DNA of 64,000 bases from Sphingopyxis flava (GTDB taxonomy: Bacteria; Pseudomonadota; Alphaproteobacteria; Sphingomonadales; Sphingomonadaceae), in NCBI RefSeq assembly GCF_900168005.1, contig NZ_FUYP01000010.1:62001-126000 (forward strand), given 5' to 3'. Shown here in pieces: positions 7,751-15,955 of the stretch. Below the pieces are notes generated by a model. The model was given only the letters and a program-made list of their open reading frames with translations. It made no database searches and was not told the DNA's origin. A program made the position numbers and the translations under genes. Numbering within the stretch: the stretch's first letter is position 1; every line of letters starts with the position of its first letter.

Positions 7751-8446
7751 ATGATCGACATTCGCAAATTCGAGACGCTGGGCCACGCGAACCACGGGTG
7801 GCTCGATGCCCGTCACCATTTTTCCTTCGCCAATTATCATGACGAAAGCCGCATGGGCTGGGGTGCGCTGCGCGTCTGGAACGACGATGCCATCGCGGCT
7901 CAGTCGGGCTTTCCTCCCCACCCGCACCGCGACATGGAAATCATCACCTATGTCCGCACCGGGGCGATCACCCATCGCGACTCGATGGGCAACAGCGGCC
8001 GCACCGCGGCGGGCGATGTCCAGGTGATGAGCGCGGGCACCGGCGTCACCCACAGCGAGTTCAACCTCGAAGATGAAGAAACCACGCTGTTCCAGATCTG
8101 GATCCTCCCCGATCAGGCGGGCGGCAATCCCGGCTGGGGTCAGCGCGATTTTCCAAAAGCCGACCGTTCGGGCAGCTTCGTGACGCTCGCAAGCGGGATT
8201 GATGGAGACGACGCCTTGCCGATCCGCGCCAACGCCCGCGTCGCAGCGGCGACGGTGAACGCCGGCGAGACGGTCGCCTACGACCTCGACGCCGGTCGCC
8301 ACGCCTATCTGGTCGCCGCCAAAGGCCGCATCCGCGTCAATGGCGAGGATGCAAGCCCTCGCGACGGCATTGCGATCCGCGACGTCGGCACCATCACCGT
8401 CGAAGCGCTCGACGATGCCGAACTCGTCCTGGTCGACAGCCTCTGA
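7751..8446 (+). CDS. Pirin family protein (YhhW-type)
   Basis: 231 residues, bicupin. The N-terminal cupin carries the pirin metal ligands H57 and H59 (FPPHPHRDMEIITYV) and H101 and E103 (GTGVTHSEFN). Bacterial YhhW-type pirins are Fe/metal cupins, some with quercetin 2,3-dioxygenase activity in vitro. It is the first gene of a same-strand set with an azoreductase, WrbA and a DODA-type dioxygenase, and sits divergent to a LysR regulator, pointing to handling of quinones or aromatic electrophiles. Confidence 0.92.
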   Translation: MIDIRKFETLGHANHGWLDARHHFSFANYHDESRMGWGALRVWNDDAIAAQSGFPPHPHRDMEIITYVRTGAITHRDSMGNSGRTAAGDVQVMSAGTGVTHSEFNLEDEETTLFQIWILPDQAGGNPGWGQRDFPKADRSGSFVTLASGIDGDDALPIRANARVAAATVNAGETVAYDLDAGRHAYLVAAKGRIRVNGEDASPRDGIAIRDVGTITVEALDDAELVLVDSL

Positions 8447-8454
8447 CACCCCCC

Positions 8455-8491
8455 GGGCCGCCGCCCCGCCCCTCCCTCGCGGCGGCGGCCC
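8455..8491 (+). terminator. GC-rich intergenic hairpin between the pirin gene and azoR
   Basis: GGGCCGCCGCC (8455-8465) pairs perfectly with GGCGGCGGCCC (8481-8491), followed by ACCCTTTTC. A closely similar hairpin follows azoR at 9142-9172. It may attenuate or stabilise parts of a polycistronic transcript. Confidence 0.5.
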
Positions 8492-8535
8492 ACCCTTTTC
8501 GCGATCCTTTCCAAGCTGCCCACGGAGTCTTTGCC

Positions 8536-9132
8536 ATGACCCACATTCTTCGCATCGATGCGAGCGCCCGCACCCAGGGTTCGACGACGCGTGCGCTCGC
8601 CGACCAGCTCGAAGCCCGCCTCGTCGAGCAGAGTTATGGCGCGACCGTCACTCGCCGCGATCTCCATGCGGCCCCGCCTGCGATGCTCACCGAAGCCTGG
8701 GTCGGCGCAAACTTTACCGACGAAGCCGAGCGCAGCGACGAACAAAGAAATGTGCTGGCCGCGTCCGACGAGCTGATCGGTGAGCTCGAGCGGGCCGACA
8801 CCATCGTGATCACCGCCCCCATCTACAATTTCTCGATTCCCGCCGCGCTCAAGGCATGGATCGACCAGGTGACTCGCGCGCGCCGCACCTTCCGCTACAC
8901 CGCAGCCGGACCCGAAGGGCTGCTGAAGGACAAGCGCGCCTTTGTCGTCTTCGCCTCGGGCGGCGTTGCGCTCGGCAGCCAGGTCGATTTTGCGAGCGCC
9001 TATCTTAAACATATCCTCGGCTTCATCGGCATTCGCGACGTCGAGTTCATCGCCGCCGACGGCCATCAGACCGACAGCGCGGCCATGGCCCGCGCGGCAA
9101 CTGCGATCGACGCGGTGAAAGAGGCCGCCTGA
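8536..9132 (+). CDS. azoR: FMN-dependent NADH-azoreductase
   Basis: 198 residues, the usual length for AzoR/AcpD. Flavodoxin-like fold: [20 protein letters not shown] forms the FMN phosphate loop, and [17 protein letters not shown] is the diagnostic isoalloxazine-contact motif, followed by the GPEGLLKDK region. These enzymes reduce azo bonds and quinones by two electrons using NADH, limiting semiquinone formation. It sits between the pirin and wrbA genes, with GC-rich hairpins on both sides. The ATG at 8536 has GGAG about 11 bases upstream. Confidence 0.93.
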   Translation: MTHILRIDASARTQGSTTRALADQLEARLVEQSYGATVTRRDLHAAPPAMLTEAWVGANFTDEAERSDEQRNVLAASDELIGELERADTIVITAPIYNFSIPAALKAWIDQVTRARRTFRYTAAGPEGLLKDKRAFVVFASGGVALGSQVDFASAYLKHILGFIGIRDVEFIAADGHQTDSAAMARAATAIDAVKEAA

Positions 9133-9141
9133 CACCCCCCG

Positions 9142-9172
9142 GGGTCGCCGCCCCCCTCCCCGGCGGCGGTCC
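9142..9172 (+). terminator. GC-rich intergenic hairpin between azoR and wrbA
   Basis: GGGTCGCCGCC (9142-9152) pairs with GGCGGCGGTCC (9162-9172), with two G-U pairs, followed by ACCTTGTTT. Its sequence and position relative to the preceding stop codon repeat the hairpin at 8455-8491. Confidence 0.5.
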
Positions 9173-9203
9173 ACCTTGTTTCCATCCACGAAAGGACATA
9201 ATC

Positions 9204-9806
9204 ATGACTAAGATTTTGGTGCTCTATTATTCAAGTTACGGGCACATCGAGCAGATGGCCGATGCCGTCGCCGAAGGCGCGCGCACCGCGGGCGCCGAGG
9301 TCGATATTCGCCGCGTTGCCGAAACCGCGCCCGCCGCGGTGGTCGAGGCGGCCGGCTTCAAGACCGACACGGCGCATCCGCAGCTCAGCGACCCGAACGA
9401 ACTTGCCCAATATGATGCGATCGTCGTGGGCACCCCCACCCGCTTCGGCCGCATGGCGAGCCAGATGGCAAGCTTCTGGGACACCGCTGGCGGGGTCTGG
9501 GCGCAGGGCAAGCTCAATGGCAAGGTCGGCGCCGCCTTCACCTCGACTGCCACGCAGCACGGCGGGCAGGAAACGACGCTCTTCTCGGTCCTCACCAACC
9601 TCCTCCATTTCGGCATGACGATCGTCGGCCTCGATTACGGCTTTGCCGGACAGACGGGCGTCGATGAGGTCAAGGGCGGCGCTCCCTATGGCGCGACCAC
9701 GGTCGCCGACGGCGACGGGTCACGCCAGCCAAGCGAGACCGATCTTGCGGGCGCGCGCTATCTCGGCGAGCGCGTCGCGCGCACCGCCGCGAAGCTTGCG
9801 GCGTGA
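9204..9806 (+). CDS. wrbA: NAD(P)H:quinone oxidoreductase WrbA
   Basis: 200 residues, full length for WrbA. Flavodoxin-like fold with an FMN loop in [20 protein letters not shown], then [18 protein letters not shown] and the characteristic [17 protein letters not shown]. It catalyses two-electron reduction of benzoquinones using FMN and NAD(P)H. An AAGG ribosome site precedes the ATG. The dioxygenase gene overlaps or directly follows its stop codon, so the two are likely translationally coupled. Confidence 0.95.
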   Translation: MTKILVLYYSSYGHIEQMADAVAEGARTAGAEVDIRRVAETAPAAVVEAAGFKTDTAHPQLSDPNELAQYDAIVVGTPTRFGRMASQMASFWDTAGGVWAQGKLNGKVGAAFTSTATQHGGQETTLFSVLTNLLHFGMTIVGLDYGFAGQTGVDEVKGGAPYGATTVADGDGSRQPSETDLAGARYLGERVARTAAKLAA

Positions 9807-9814
9807 GAACAGCG

Positions 9815-10621
9815 ATGCACCGGCTTCCCGCTCTGTTCCTTTCGCATGGGTCGCCAATGCTGTCGCTGGAGCCCAGCCCGGCGCGGGATTTCCTCGCCGG
9901 GCTGGGCGACCAGCTGCCGCGGCCGCGCGCAGTTCTGATCGTCTCGGCGCATCACGATGCAGCCCATGAGGCCGGGCGCGTCACGGTCACCGCTTCGCCC
10001 GCCCCGGCCACGATTCACGACTTCGGCGGATTTCCGGACGAACTTTATGCCATGGAGTATCCGGCGCCCGGCGATCCCGCGCTCGCCGCGCGCATTGCAG
10101 CGCTGCTCGGCGCGCAGGGCTTCAATGTCACACGCGACCCGGCGCGCGGTCTCGACCATGGCGCCTGGGTCCCGCTCTCGCTCATCTACCCGGACGCGGA
10201 CATTCCAGTCGTCCAGCTTTCGATCGCCTCGCACGCGGCGCCCGAATGGCATTATGCGCTCGGGCAAGCGCTCGCACCGCTTCGCGACGTAGGCGTGCTG
10301 ATCGCTGGATCGGGCAGCATGACGCACAATCTGCGCGCCCTTTTCGCAGAGCGCCCGGCCGTCGATGCGCCCGCACCCCCCTGGGTCACCGGCTTTGCCG
10401 ACTGGGTGGCTCAGCGCCTGGCCGCAGGCGCCGTCGACGACGTCCTTCACGCGGTCGAGCGCGCGCCGCACGGCAAGGACAATCACCCGTCGATGGACCA
10501 TATCCTGCCCTTGTTCGTCGCGATGGGTGCGGGCGGCACCCCGCTTGAGGCGCGGCGGCTCCACGCCAGCACGACCTATGGCCTGCTCGCAATGGACGTC
10601 TACAGCTTTGGCGCTCAATAG
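9815..10621 (+). CDS. ygiD: DODA-type extradiol aromatic ring-opening dioxygenase
   Basis: About 268 residues of the class III (LigB-like) 4,5-DOPA dioxygenase family. Seen: PALFLSHGSPML at the N-terminus (first metal His), VLIVSAHHDA, GLDHGAWVPLSLIYPDADIP (catalytic His) and IAGSGSMTHNLR (metal region). The family cleaves catecholic substrates with Fe(II) or Zn(II). A GTG at 9803 overlapping the wrbA TGA is an alternative start four residues longer. Being last in the pirin-azoR-wrbA set, it may open catechols produced by quinone reduction; the substrate is inferred, not shown. Confidence 0.9.
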   Translation: MHRLPALFLSHGSPMLSLEPSPARDFLAGLGDQLPRPRAVLIVSAHHDAAHEAGRVTVTASPAPATIHDFGGFPDELYAMEYPAPGDPALAARIAALLGAQGFNVTRDPARGLDHGAWVPLSLIYPDADIPVVQLSIASHAAPEWHYALGQALAPLRDVGVLIAGSGSMTHNLRALFAERPAVDAPAPPWVTGFADWVAQRLAAGAVDDVLHAVERAPHGKDNHPSMDHILPLFVAMGAGGTPLEARRLHASTTYGLLAMDVYSFGAQ

Positions 10622-10782
10622 GGCGGCGGGTCGACAGCGCCTCTCGAGCATCATCCCGGTCTCATCCTGCATCTGCTGCGAGCCAGGATCTTGGATCCGG
10701 CGCGCCGCCCATTCCCGCGCCAGACCGCTCAATATCCTCTTTTGCGCTTTCGGCGACCGGGCGGCCCGCCTATAGCGCGGCG

Positions 10783-11478
10783 ATGCTCCTTTCTGACCGC
10801 ATCCTTTTCCTCGACGGCGAGGCGATCGTACTCGACAAGCCGGCAGGGCTGCCGGTCGACCCGCCGCGCGACGGGAGCCTCAGCCTCGAGAACCATCTCG
10901 ATTCGCTGCGCTTCGGCTTCAAGCGCTGGCCGCTCGCGGTGCACCGGCTCGACCGCGACACCTCCGGCTGCCTCCTGCTCGCGCGCAATCCCAAGGCCCA
11001 CGGGCGCTTCACCCGCGCCTTCGAAGAGCGCGCCGTCGACAAGCAATATCTCGCGATACTCGACGGGGTGCCCGAAAGCGACGGCGGCACGATCGATTTG
11101 CCGCTCGCCAAGATTTCGTCGGCCGAGGCGGGCTGGCGGATGGTCGGCGACCCGCATGGCACGCAAAGGGGCAAGGCAGCGGTGTCGCATTGGGAAAAGC
11201 TGGCCACAGTCGAAGGCCGCAGCCTGCTGCGCTTTCGCCCCGAGACGGGGCGCACCCACCAGCTTCGCGTTCATGCGCTCGAAGGGCTCGGCTTCCCGCT
11301 CGTCGGCGACCCCGTCTATGGGCTCGGTAACTCCGCAACGCGCACTTTGCTCCACGCCGAACGGCTGGTGGTGAAGCGCGACCCCAAGCCGCCGATCATC
11401 GCCGAGGCGCCCTTCCCCGATGCCTTCGTCGCGCTCGGCTTTACCGAACCCGCAGGAGCCGCGCCGACCCGCGGCTGA
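10783..11478 (+). CDS. RluA-family RNA pseudouridine synthase
   Basis: 231 residues, without an S4 domain. The catalytic motif HRLDRDTSGCLLLAR (residues about 47-61, Asp of RLD) and RPETGRTHQLRVH are those of RluA/RluC/RluD-type enzymes converting uridine to pseudouridine in rRNA or tRNA. The short length resembles TruC/RluA-type synthases; the target base cannot be assigned. It stands alone between the dioxygenase and a convergent hypothetical gene. Confidence 0.92.
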   Translation: MLLSDRILFLDGEAIVLDKPAGLPVDPPRDGSLSLENHLDSLRFGFKRWPLAVHRLDRDTSGCLLLARNPKAHGRFTRAFEERAVDKQYLAILDGVPESDGGTIDLPLAKISSAEAGWRMVGDPHGTQRGKAAVSHWEKLATVEGRSLLRFRPETGRTHQLRVHALEGLGFPLVGDPVYGLGNSATRTLLHAERLVVKRDPKPPIIAEAPFPDAFVALGFTEPAGAAPTRG

Positions 11479-11569
11479 CCTCCCGCGCGAGCGCAATCAT
11501 CGAGACGTTTTCTGGAAGCGCCGCGGCCGGGCAGGCAGATGTGCGCGTGCGTGTTTCGCCCCGCGCGCC

Positions 11570-12238
11570 CTATTGCCAATTCAGCCCTTCGGTTTTGAAG
11601 GTGAATTGCTGATTGCCTTTCTGGAAGAACTCGCCTTCGATGATGACCTTTTTCGACTTCTTGAGACTGGCCAGGAACGAGCGCTCATTGAGGATGAAGG
11701 CGAGATCGGAAGAGCCATCGCTTGCGCCGGTGCAGCTGAACCGCCTGATCGGCTGATCGTCGAATTTGACCGAGACATAGCCGTCGCTGAAGGAATGGCA
11801 GAGAATCTGTCCCTTATCGACCGAGAAGATGATGCTCAAACCGTCCTTCTTCTGCTGGCGTACCGTCAGATAGCCGTTCACGACGCCATAGGGGAAATCG
11901 AGGTCCACTTCATTTGCGCTGACAACGCGGGCAAACTTCGTCGTGGTGCCGCGCATCTCGTCGGTGCTTTCGCTATAGTCCCAATTGCTTTCATCGGCGC
12001 GCGCAGCGGCGGCCGCCTCGACTTTTCCGCCAGTGGGCGCGGCAGCGGCAGACTGGCCCTTCTCGCTGGTTTCCGCCTCGCGCAGGGATGCGGCGTCCGG
12101 TTCCGGGGCAAATATCCCGACCAGGATAAAGGACGCAAATGCGGCAAGGCCGAAATGCCACCGCTTCCAGCCACCAAGATAGGGCTTGAAGACACCCACA
12201 ATGGCGGCGAGGAACAGAAAAAGGAACAGAAACGACAC
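11570..12238 (-). CDS. Hypothetical membrane-anchored protein
   Basis: 222 residues. Two N-terminal hydrophobic segments (about 2-16 and 28-44) are followed by an Ala-rich linker and a soluble C-terminal domain (about 85-222) with two cysteines (ILCHSF, RFSCTG) and a likely beta-sandwich pattern (KKVIIEGEFFQKG). No family recognised. Probably the C-terminal domain faces the periplasm. The start at 12238 is the only one keeping the first hydrophobic segment. Confidence 0.75.
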   Translation of the reverse strand: MSFLFLFLFLAAIVGVFKPYLGGWKRWHFGLAAFASFILVGIFAPEPDAASLREAETSEKGQSAAAAPTGGKVEAAAAARADESNWDYSESTDEMRGTTTKFARVVSANEVDLDFPYGVVNGYLTVRQQKKDGLSIIFSVDKGQILCHSFSDGYVSVKFDDQPIRRFSCTGASDGSSDLAFILNERSFLASLKKSKKVIIEGEFFQKGNQQFTFKTEGLNWQ

Positions 12239-12553
12239 GGAAAGCCCCCCTCGCGTAAATAACTGCGGCGATATGCCGGCTTGGCGTAAACACCGGCTTA
12301 ATCATCCGTCACCGCCCTCGGCCCATGGTCCCCGCAATGTCTCGGGCAGAGGGCTTATGCCCAGTGTATGATGTTTCTCTTCGGCGTTTTGCGAAGATAT
12401 TTTGCGCCTTCCGGCGGGAACAGCGGAAGAGCTCGAAAGTCGCTCGCCGCTCCTCGGCGTCGCCGCCCCAGGCCGGTCGGGCCGGAGTTCACCTGCTGCG
12501 GGCCGCCACTACCAAGGAGTTGCGCGGCCGATAGAGCCTGCATATCGAGAGCT
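12239..12553. other. Intergenic region, 315 bp, nothing firmly recognised
   Basis: Lies between the divergent hypothetical membrane gene and arfB. It is less GC-rich around 12255-12400. An open frame continuous with arfB runs upstream to 12368, but its residues (Arg/Pro-rich) resemble no ArfB extension. No tRNA or clear terminator was seen. It presumably holds two divergent promoters. Confidence 0.5.
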
Positions 12554-12982
12554 ATGGTTCTCGTTCCGATCACACGCAGCATCGCCATTGACAGCGATGA
12601 GCTTGACGAAAGCTTCGCGCGTTCAGGCGGCGCGGGAGGCCAGCATGTCAACACGACCGATAGCGCGGTCATGCTCCGCTTCGACGTGGTCAACTCCCCT
12701 ACCCTGCCCGAGGCCGTGAAGACACGACTTGCCGCCCTGGCGGGGTCGAGGCTGACCAAGGACGGGGTTCTGATCCTTCGCAGCGAAGGGAGCCGATCAC
12801 AGGCTCTCAACAGGCAGGAAGTGCGCGAGCGACTCTTCGCCCTGATACGCGAGGCGACCTTCGTCCCCAAAAAGCGCAAACCAACCAAGCCGAGCGCGTC
12901 GTCGAAGAGGCAGCGCGTCGAGAGCAAGCAGCGTCGGGGCGCGATCAAGGCGGGGCGCGGGCGGGTGCGCGGGACCGACTGA
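12554..12982 (+). CDS. arfB: Alternative ribosome-rescue factor / peptidyl-tRNA hydrolase ArfB
   Basis: 142 residues, the usual ArfB (YaeJ) length. The catalytic GGQ is at residues 28-30 in SGGAGGQHVNTTDSA, followed by the RF-1 domain and a basic C-terminal tail (KKRKPTKPSASSKRQR) that enters the empty mRNA channel. It hydrolyses peptidyl-tRNA on stalled ribosomes. The ATG at 12554 is chosen over the in-frame 12368 because family members begin shortly before the domain. A degenerate SRAP gene starts 12 bp downstream. Confidence 0.92.
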   Translation: MVLVPITRSIAIDSDELDESFARSGGAGGQHVNTTDSAVMLRFDVVNSPTLPEAVKTRLAALAGSRLTKDGVLILRSEGSRSQALNRQEVRERLFALIREATFVPKKRKPTKPSASSKRQRVESKQRRGAIKAGRGRVRGTD

Positions 12983-12994
12983 AGCGCACCGCGG

Positions 12995-13591
12995 GTGACC
13001 CGCCTCTACCGCCTCGATGCGCCTGCCAGCGCGATCGCCGCCGCCTTCGGCATCGAGGCGGGCGATGATCCCTGGACCGGTGATTATGTCGCCCCCGGCC
13101 GCCCGGCGCCGGTGATCGTCGGCGACGGCCGCACCGGATCGCGCCGCTTTCTGCGTCCGCGGCTCTGGGGCGTCGCGCCGCCGCCCATGGGCGCGCACCC
13201 CGTTACCACGGTCCGCAACCTTCAAAGCCCTTTCTGGATCGGCACGCTGCGGCATCCCGAACTGCGCTGCCTCGTGCCCGCGACCGCCTTTGCCCTGTGG
13301 TCGGGTCCTGCGGGCGCTAAGCGTCAGCGCTGGTTTTCGCTCGCATCGCGCCCCGTCTTCGCCTTTGCCGCGATCCAGCGGCAGATCGAGGATTGGCCGG
13401 GGTTTGCCATTCTGACGACCGATCCGAACCGGCTGGTCGCGCATTACCATGAGGGCGCGATGCCGCTCATCCTCCATGCCGAGGATCACGATCGCTGGCT
13501 GACCGCCGACTGGCGCGACGCAGCGTCGCTGGTTGCACCCTATCCCGGCCAGTCGATGCGGGTCGGCGATCGGCCGCCGCCCGCGCTTTAA
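12995..13591 (+). CDS. Degenerate SRAP (SOS-response-associated peptidase) family protein
   Basis: 198 residues with the fold landmarks of the SRAP/YedK/HMCES family: TVRNLQSPFW, RCLVPATAFALW, ILTTDPNRLVAHYHEGAMPLIL. Active members need Cys2, which forms a thiazolidine with abasic sites after Met removal, plus a Glu in the RCLVPxxxFxE region and a His. Here the GTG start is followed by Thr-Arg-Leu-Tyr, so Cys2 is absent, and the Glu position is Leu101; a His (150 or 152) is retained. It may be a non-catalytic DNA binder. Its stop overlaps the convergent EVE gene by 4 bp. Confidence 0.8.
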   Translation: MTRLYRLDAPASAIAAAFGIEAGDDPWTGDYVAPGRPAPVIVGDGRTGSRRFLRPRLWGVAPPPMGAHPVTTVRNLQSPFWIGTLRHPELRCLVPATAFALWSGPAGAKRQRWFSLASRPVFAFAAIQRQIEDWPGFAILTTDPNRLVAHYHEGAMPLILHAEDHDRWLTADWRDAASLVAPYPGQSMRVGDRPPPAL

Positions 13592-14013
13592 GCCCCGGGC
13601 TTTTCCGACTTTTTGAGGATATGCTTCCACTCCTCCGCTGTCACCCGCCCGACCGACAGGCGCGAGAGGCGGATGAGGTCCATTCCCGCAAGCTTGGGGT
13701 CGGCCTTGATCGCCGCGAGCGTCACCGGATGGGCAAGCGGCCGCACGGGCTCGACGCGTACGACGACCCAGGGCGAGCCTTCCTCGGCGGTCGGGTCGGG
13801 AAAGGCGGACTCGGTGATCTTCATGATCCCGACGCATTCCTTGCCGATATTGCTGTGATAGAAAAGCGCCTCGTCGCCGACTTTCATCGCCTGCATGTTG
13901 AGTTTCGCCGTGTGGTTGCGCACACCGTCCCAGATGCCGCTGCCATCCTGGACGAGCGTGTCCCAGCTGTAGACGTCGGGTTCGGATTTCATCAGCCAAT
14001 ATTGCTTTGCCAT
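13588..14013 (-). CDS. EVE domain-containing protein
   Basis: 141 residues covering a complete EVE (PUA-like) domain: YWLMKSEPDVYSWDTL at the N-terminus, WDGVRNHTAKLNMQAMKVGD and FYHSNIGKECVGIMKI. Such proteins bind modified bases in RNA or DNA and are widespread single-domain proteins in Proteobacteria. It ends convergently, overlapping the SRAP-like gene by 4 bp. Function beyond modified-base recognition is unknown. Confidence 0.92.
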   Translation of the reverse strand: MAKQYWLMKSEPDVYSWDTLVQDGSGIWDGVRNHTAKLNMQAMKVGDEALFYHSNIGKECVGIMKITESAFPDPTAEEGSPWVVVRVEPVRPLAHPVTLAAIKADPKLAGMDLIRLSRLSVGRVTAEEWKHILKKSEKPGA

Positions 14014-14128
14014 GGGCCGCGCTTAGCCGAGCAGGCTGCGCGACGGAACCGCCTTTTTCCCTTTCACCCTCCCGCCGGAACGCCTAAATCGCAGCTATGA
14101 CGCGCCCCGGGGCGCAAACCCCTTACAG

Positions 14129-15073
14129 ATGGATTCCACTCGCATGACCGCCGCCGTCCCCGTTATTTCCCTGTCGCTTCCCGCCGAGCAGTTTGCGCAT
14201 GATTTCGGCGCTTCGTTCGAGCGCTTCGGCTTTGCCATGATTACCGATCACGGCATCGAGCCGGCGCTGATCGACGATGCCTGGACAAAGGCGAAGCAGT
14301 TCTTCGCGCTGCCCGAGGAGCAGAAGCGGGCTTATCATATTGCTGGCGGCGGCGGTGCGCGCGGCTACACGCCGTTCGGAACCGAGATCGCGAAGGGCGC
14401 AAAAGAAGTCGACCTTAAGGAATTCTGGCACGTCGGCCGCGACCTGCCCGAGGGCCACCCGCTCGCTGCGCAGCAGCCGAACAATGTGTGGCCCGCCGAG
14501 ATCGCAGGGTTTCGGGACACCTATGAAAAGCTGTTCGCCGAATTCGACCGCGTGGGCGGCCGTTTGCTTTCGGGCATCGCCCGCTACCTCGGGCTTTCTC
14601 CCGATTTCTTCGACGAGACGGTAAAGGACGGCAACAGCGTGATGCGCCTTCTCCACTATCCGCCCGTCGACGGCCCGGCGAAGGGCATCCGCGCCGAGGC
14701 GCACGAGGATATCAACACGATCACCCTGCTGCTTGGCGCCGAGGAGGCAGGGCTCGAGATTCTCGACAAGGACGGCAGCTGGCTTCCCGTCAGTCCGCCC
14801 GCCGGGGCGATGGCGGTCAATGTCGGCGACATGCTGCAGCGGCTCACCAACAACCGCCTGCCATCGACCACCCACCGCGTTCGCAACCCCGATGCAGGGC
14901 GCGCCAGCATCGCGCGCTATTCGATGCCCTTCTTCCTCCATTTCCGCTCGGACTATGTCATCGAAACGCTCGATGACTGCATCGATGCCGAGCACCCGAA
15001 CCTCTATCCGACGCCGATCACCGCTGATGAATATCTGCAGGAACGGCTGCGCGAGATTGGACTCAAAAGATAG
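14129..15073 (+). CDS. Isopenicillin-N-synthase-like 2-oxoglutarate/Fe(II) oxygenase
   Basis: 314 residues. The N-terminal DIOX_N region (FGFAMITDHGIEPALI) is followed by the catalytic double-stranded beta-helix with AHEDINTITLLL (HxD metal ligands), STTHRVRNP (third His) and ARYSMPFFLHF (2OG-binding Arg-x-Ser). The full set of iron ligands is present, so it should be an active oxygenase; the substrate is not predictable. A second ATG 15 bases downstream (MTAAV) is an alternative start. Confidence 0.9.
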   Translation: MDSTRMTAAVPVISLSLPAEQFAHDFGASFERFGFAMITDHGIEPALIDDAWTKAKQFFALPEEQKRAYHIAGGGGARGYTPFGTEIAKGAKEVDLKEFWHVGRDLPEGHPLAAQQPNNVWPAEIAGFRDTYEKLFAEFDRVGGRLLSGIARYLGLSPDFFDETVKDGNSVMRLLHYPPVDGPAKGIRAEAHEDINTITLLLGAEEAGLEILDKDGSWLPVSPPAGAMAVNVGDMLQRLTNNRLPSTTHRVRNPDAGRASIARYSMPFFLHFRSDYVIETLDDCIDAEHPNLYPTPITADEYLQERLREIGLKR

Positions 15074-15118
15074 GCGCAATGGCGCTATCATCTCCTTCTT
15101 CTCACGAAGGAGGCGGCC

Positions 15119-15541
15119 ATGACTTACGAAGGCGAATGCTTCTGCGGCGCCGTGAAGATCGAGGTGTCCGGCCAACCCGAGGCGATGGGCTATTGCCATT
15201 GCCGCTCATGCCGCTCGTGGTCGGGCGGCCCCGTCAATGGCTTCACTTTGTGGAAGCCCGAAAATGTGCAGATTACCGAAGGTGCGACCAATGTCGCGAC
15301 CTTCAACAAGACGCCCGGCAGCAGCCGCAAATATTGCGCCGCTTGCGGCGGCCATCTCATGACCGATCATCCGGGGCTAGGCGTCGTCGATGTCTTTTCC
15401 GCGACCTTGCCGGCGCTGGCGTTCGCGCCGGGTCTGCACATCCATTATGCCGAGACGGTCCTCCCGATGCGGGACGGGCTTCCCAAGTACAGGGACGTGC
15501 CAGGCGCCTTCGGCGGGTCGGATGAGCAGATAACAGAATAG
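15119..15541 (+). CDS. GFA family (glutathione-dependent formaldehyde-activating-like) zinc protein
   Basis: 140 residues with the Mss4-like zinc fold: GECFCGAVKIEV, YCHCRSCRSWSG and KYCAACGGHL give the seven cysteines that bind two zinc ions in this family. Despite the family name, most members have no proven enzymatic role. AAGGAGGC upstream supports the ATG at 15119. It follows the oxygenase by 45 bp on the same strand. Confidence 0.9.
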   Translation: MTYEGECFCGAVKIEVSGQPEAMGYCHCRSCRSWSGGPVNGFTLWKPENVQITEGATNVATFNKTPGSSRKYCAACGGHLMTDHPGLGVVDVFSATLPALAFAPGLHIHYAETVLPMRDGLPKYRDVPGAFGGSDEQITE

Positions 15542-15550
15542 CGCCCGCGC

Positions 15551-15955
15551 TTACCGCCCCTCCCAATAGTCGAATACCGCTTGCTGCTGCTCGCGGATGA
15601 AGCGCGCCGCGCTAGCGCCCTCCCAGGGTCCGTCATATCCCAGTAGCAGCGCAGTGCCGCCGACCCACCAGCCCTGCCCGGGCAGGCGGTCGCTTTCGCG
15701 CACGACGAGCACCGCAAGGTCGGGCTCGCCGTCGAGCGCGCAGAGGCGGTCGACCTCGGTAAGCGTCTTGCATAGCGCGCGCATCTTGGGGCGGGTGAAA
15801 CGGAAACCGAGATCGCCAAGCAGTTCCGAGTAGCTCACGCTCCGTCCCTCGCGCGCAGCCTCGGTCAGGATCGCACGGATCCGCGGCGCGTCGCCGAGCG
15901 CGCCGACGTCGGCCGCGGTCTCTTGGTCGCCTAAGCCTTGGTCTTTGGCGGCCAT
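15551..15955 (-). CDS. Conserved hypothetical protein, probably winged-helix-like
   Basis: 134 residues, soluble. [20 protein letters not shown] and [13 protein letters not shown] suggest helices of a DNA-binding-type fold, followed by [18 protein letters not shown]. Similar sphingomonad proteins are sometimes labelled ribose-phosphate pyrophosphokinase, but none of that enzyme's motifs is visible. Its start overlaps the 3' end of the DUF1295 gene by 25 bp, so the two are translated from one message. Confidence 0.75.
   Translation of the reverse strand: MAAKDQGLGDQETAADVGALGDAPRIRAILTEAAREGRSVSYSELLGDLGFRFTRPKMRALCKTLTEVDRLCALDGEPDLAVLVVRESDRLPGQGWWVGGTALLLGYDGPWEGASAARFIREQQQAVFDYWEGR

Noticed and set aside
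12355-12948. 197-residue minus-strand frame over arfB
   Set aside because: Antisense to ArfB, whose GGQ motif is clear; no independent support.
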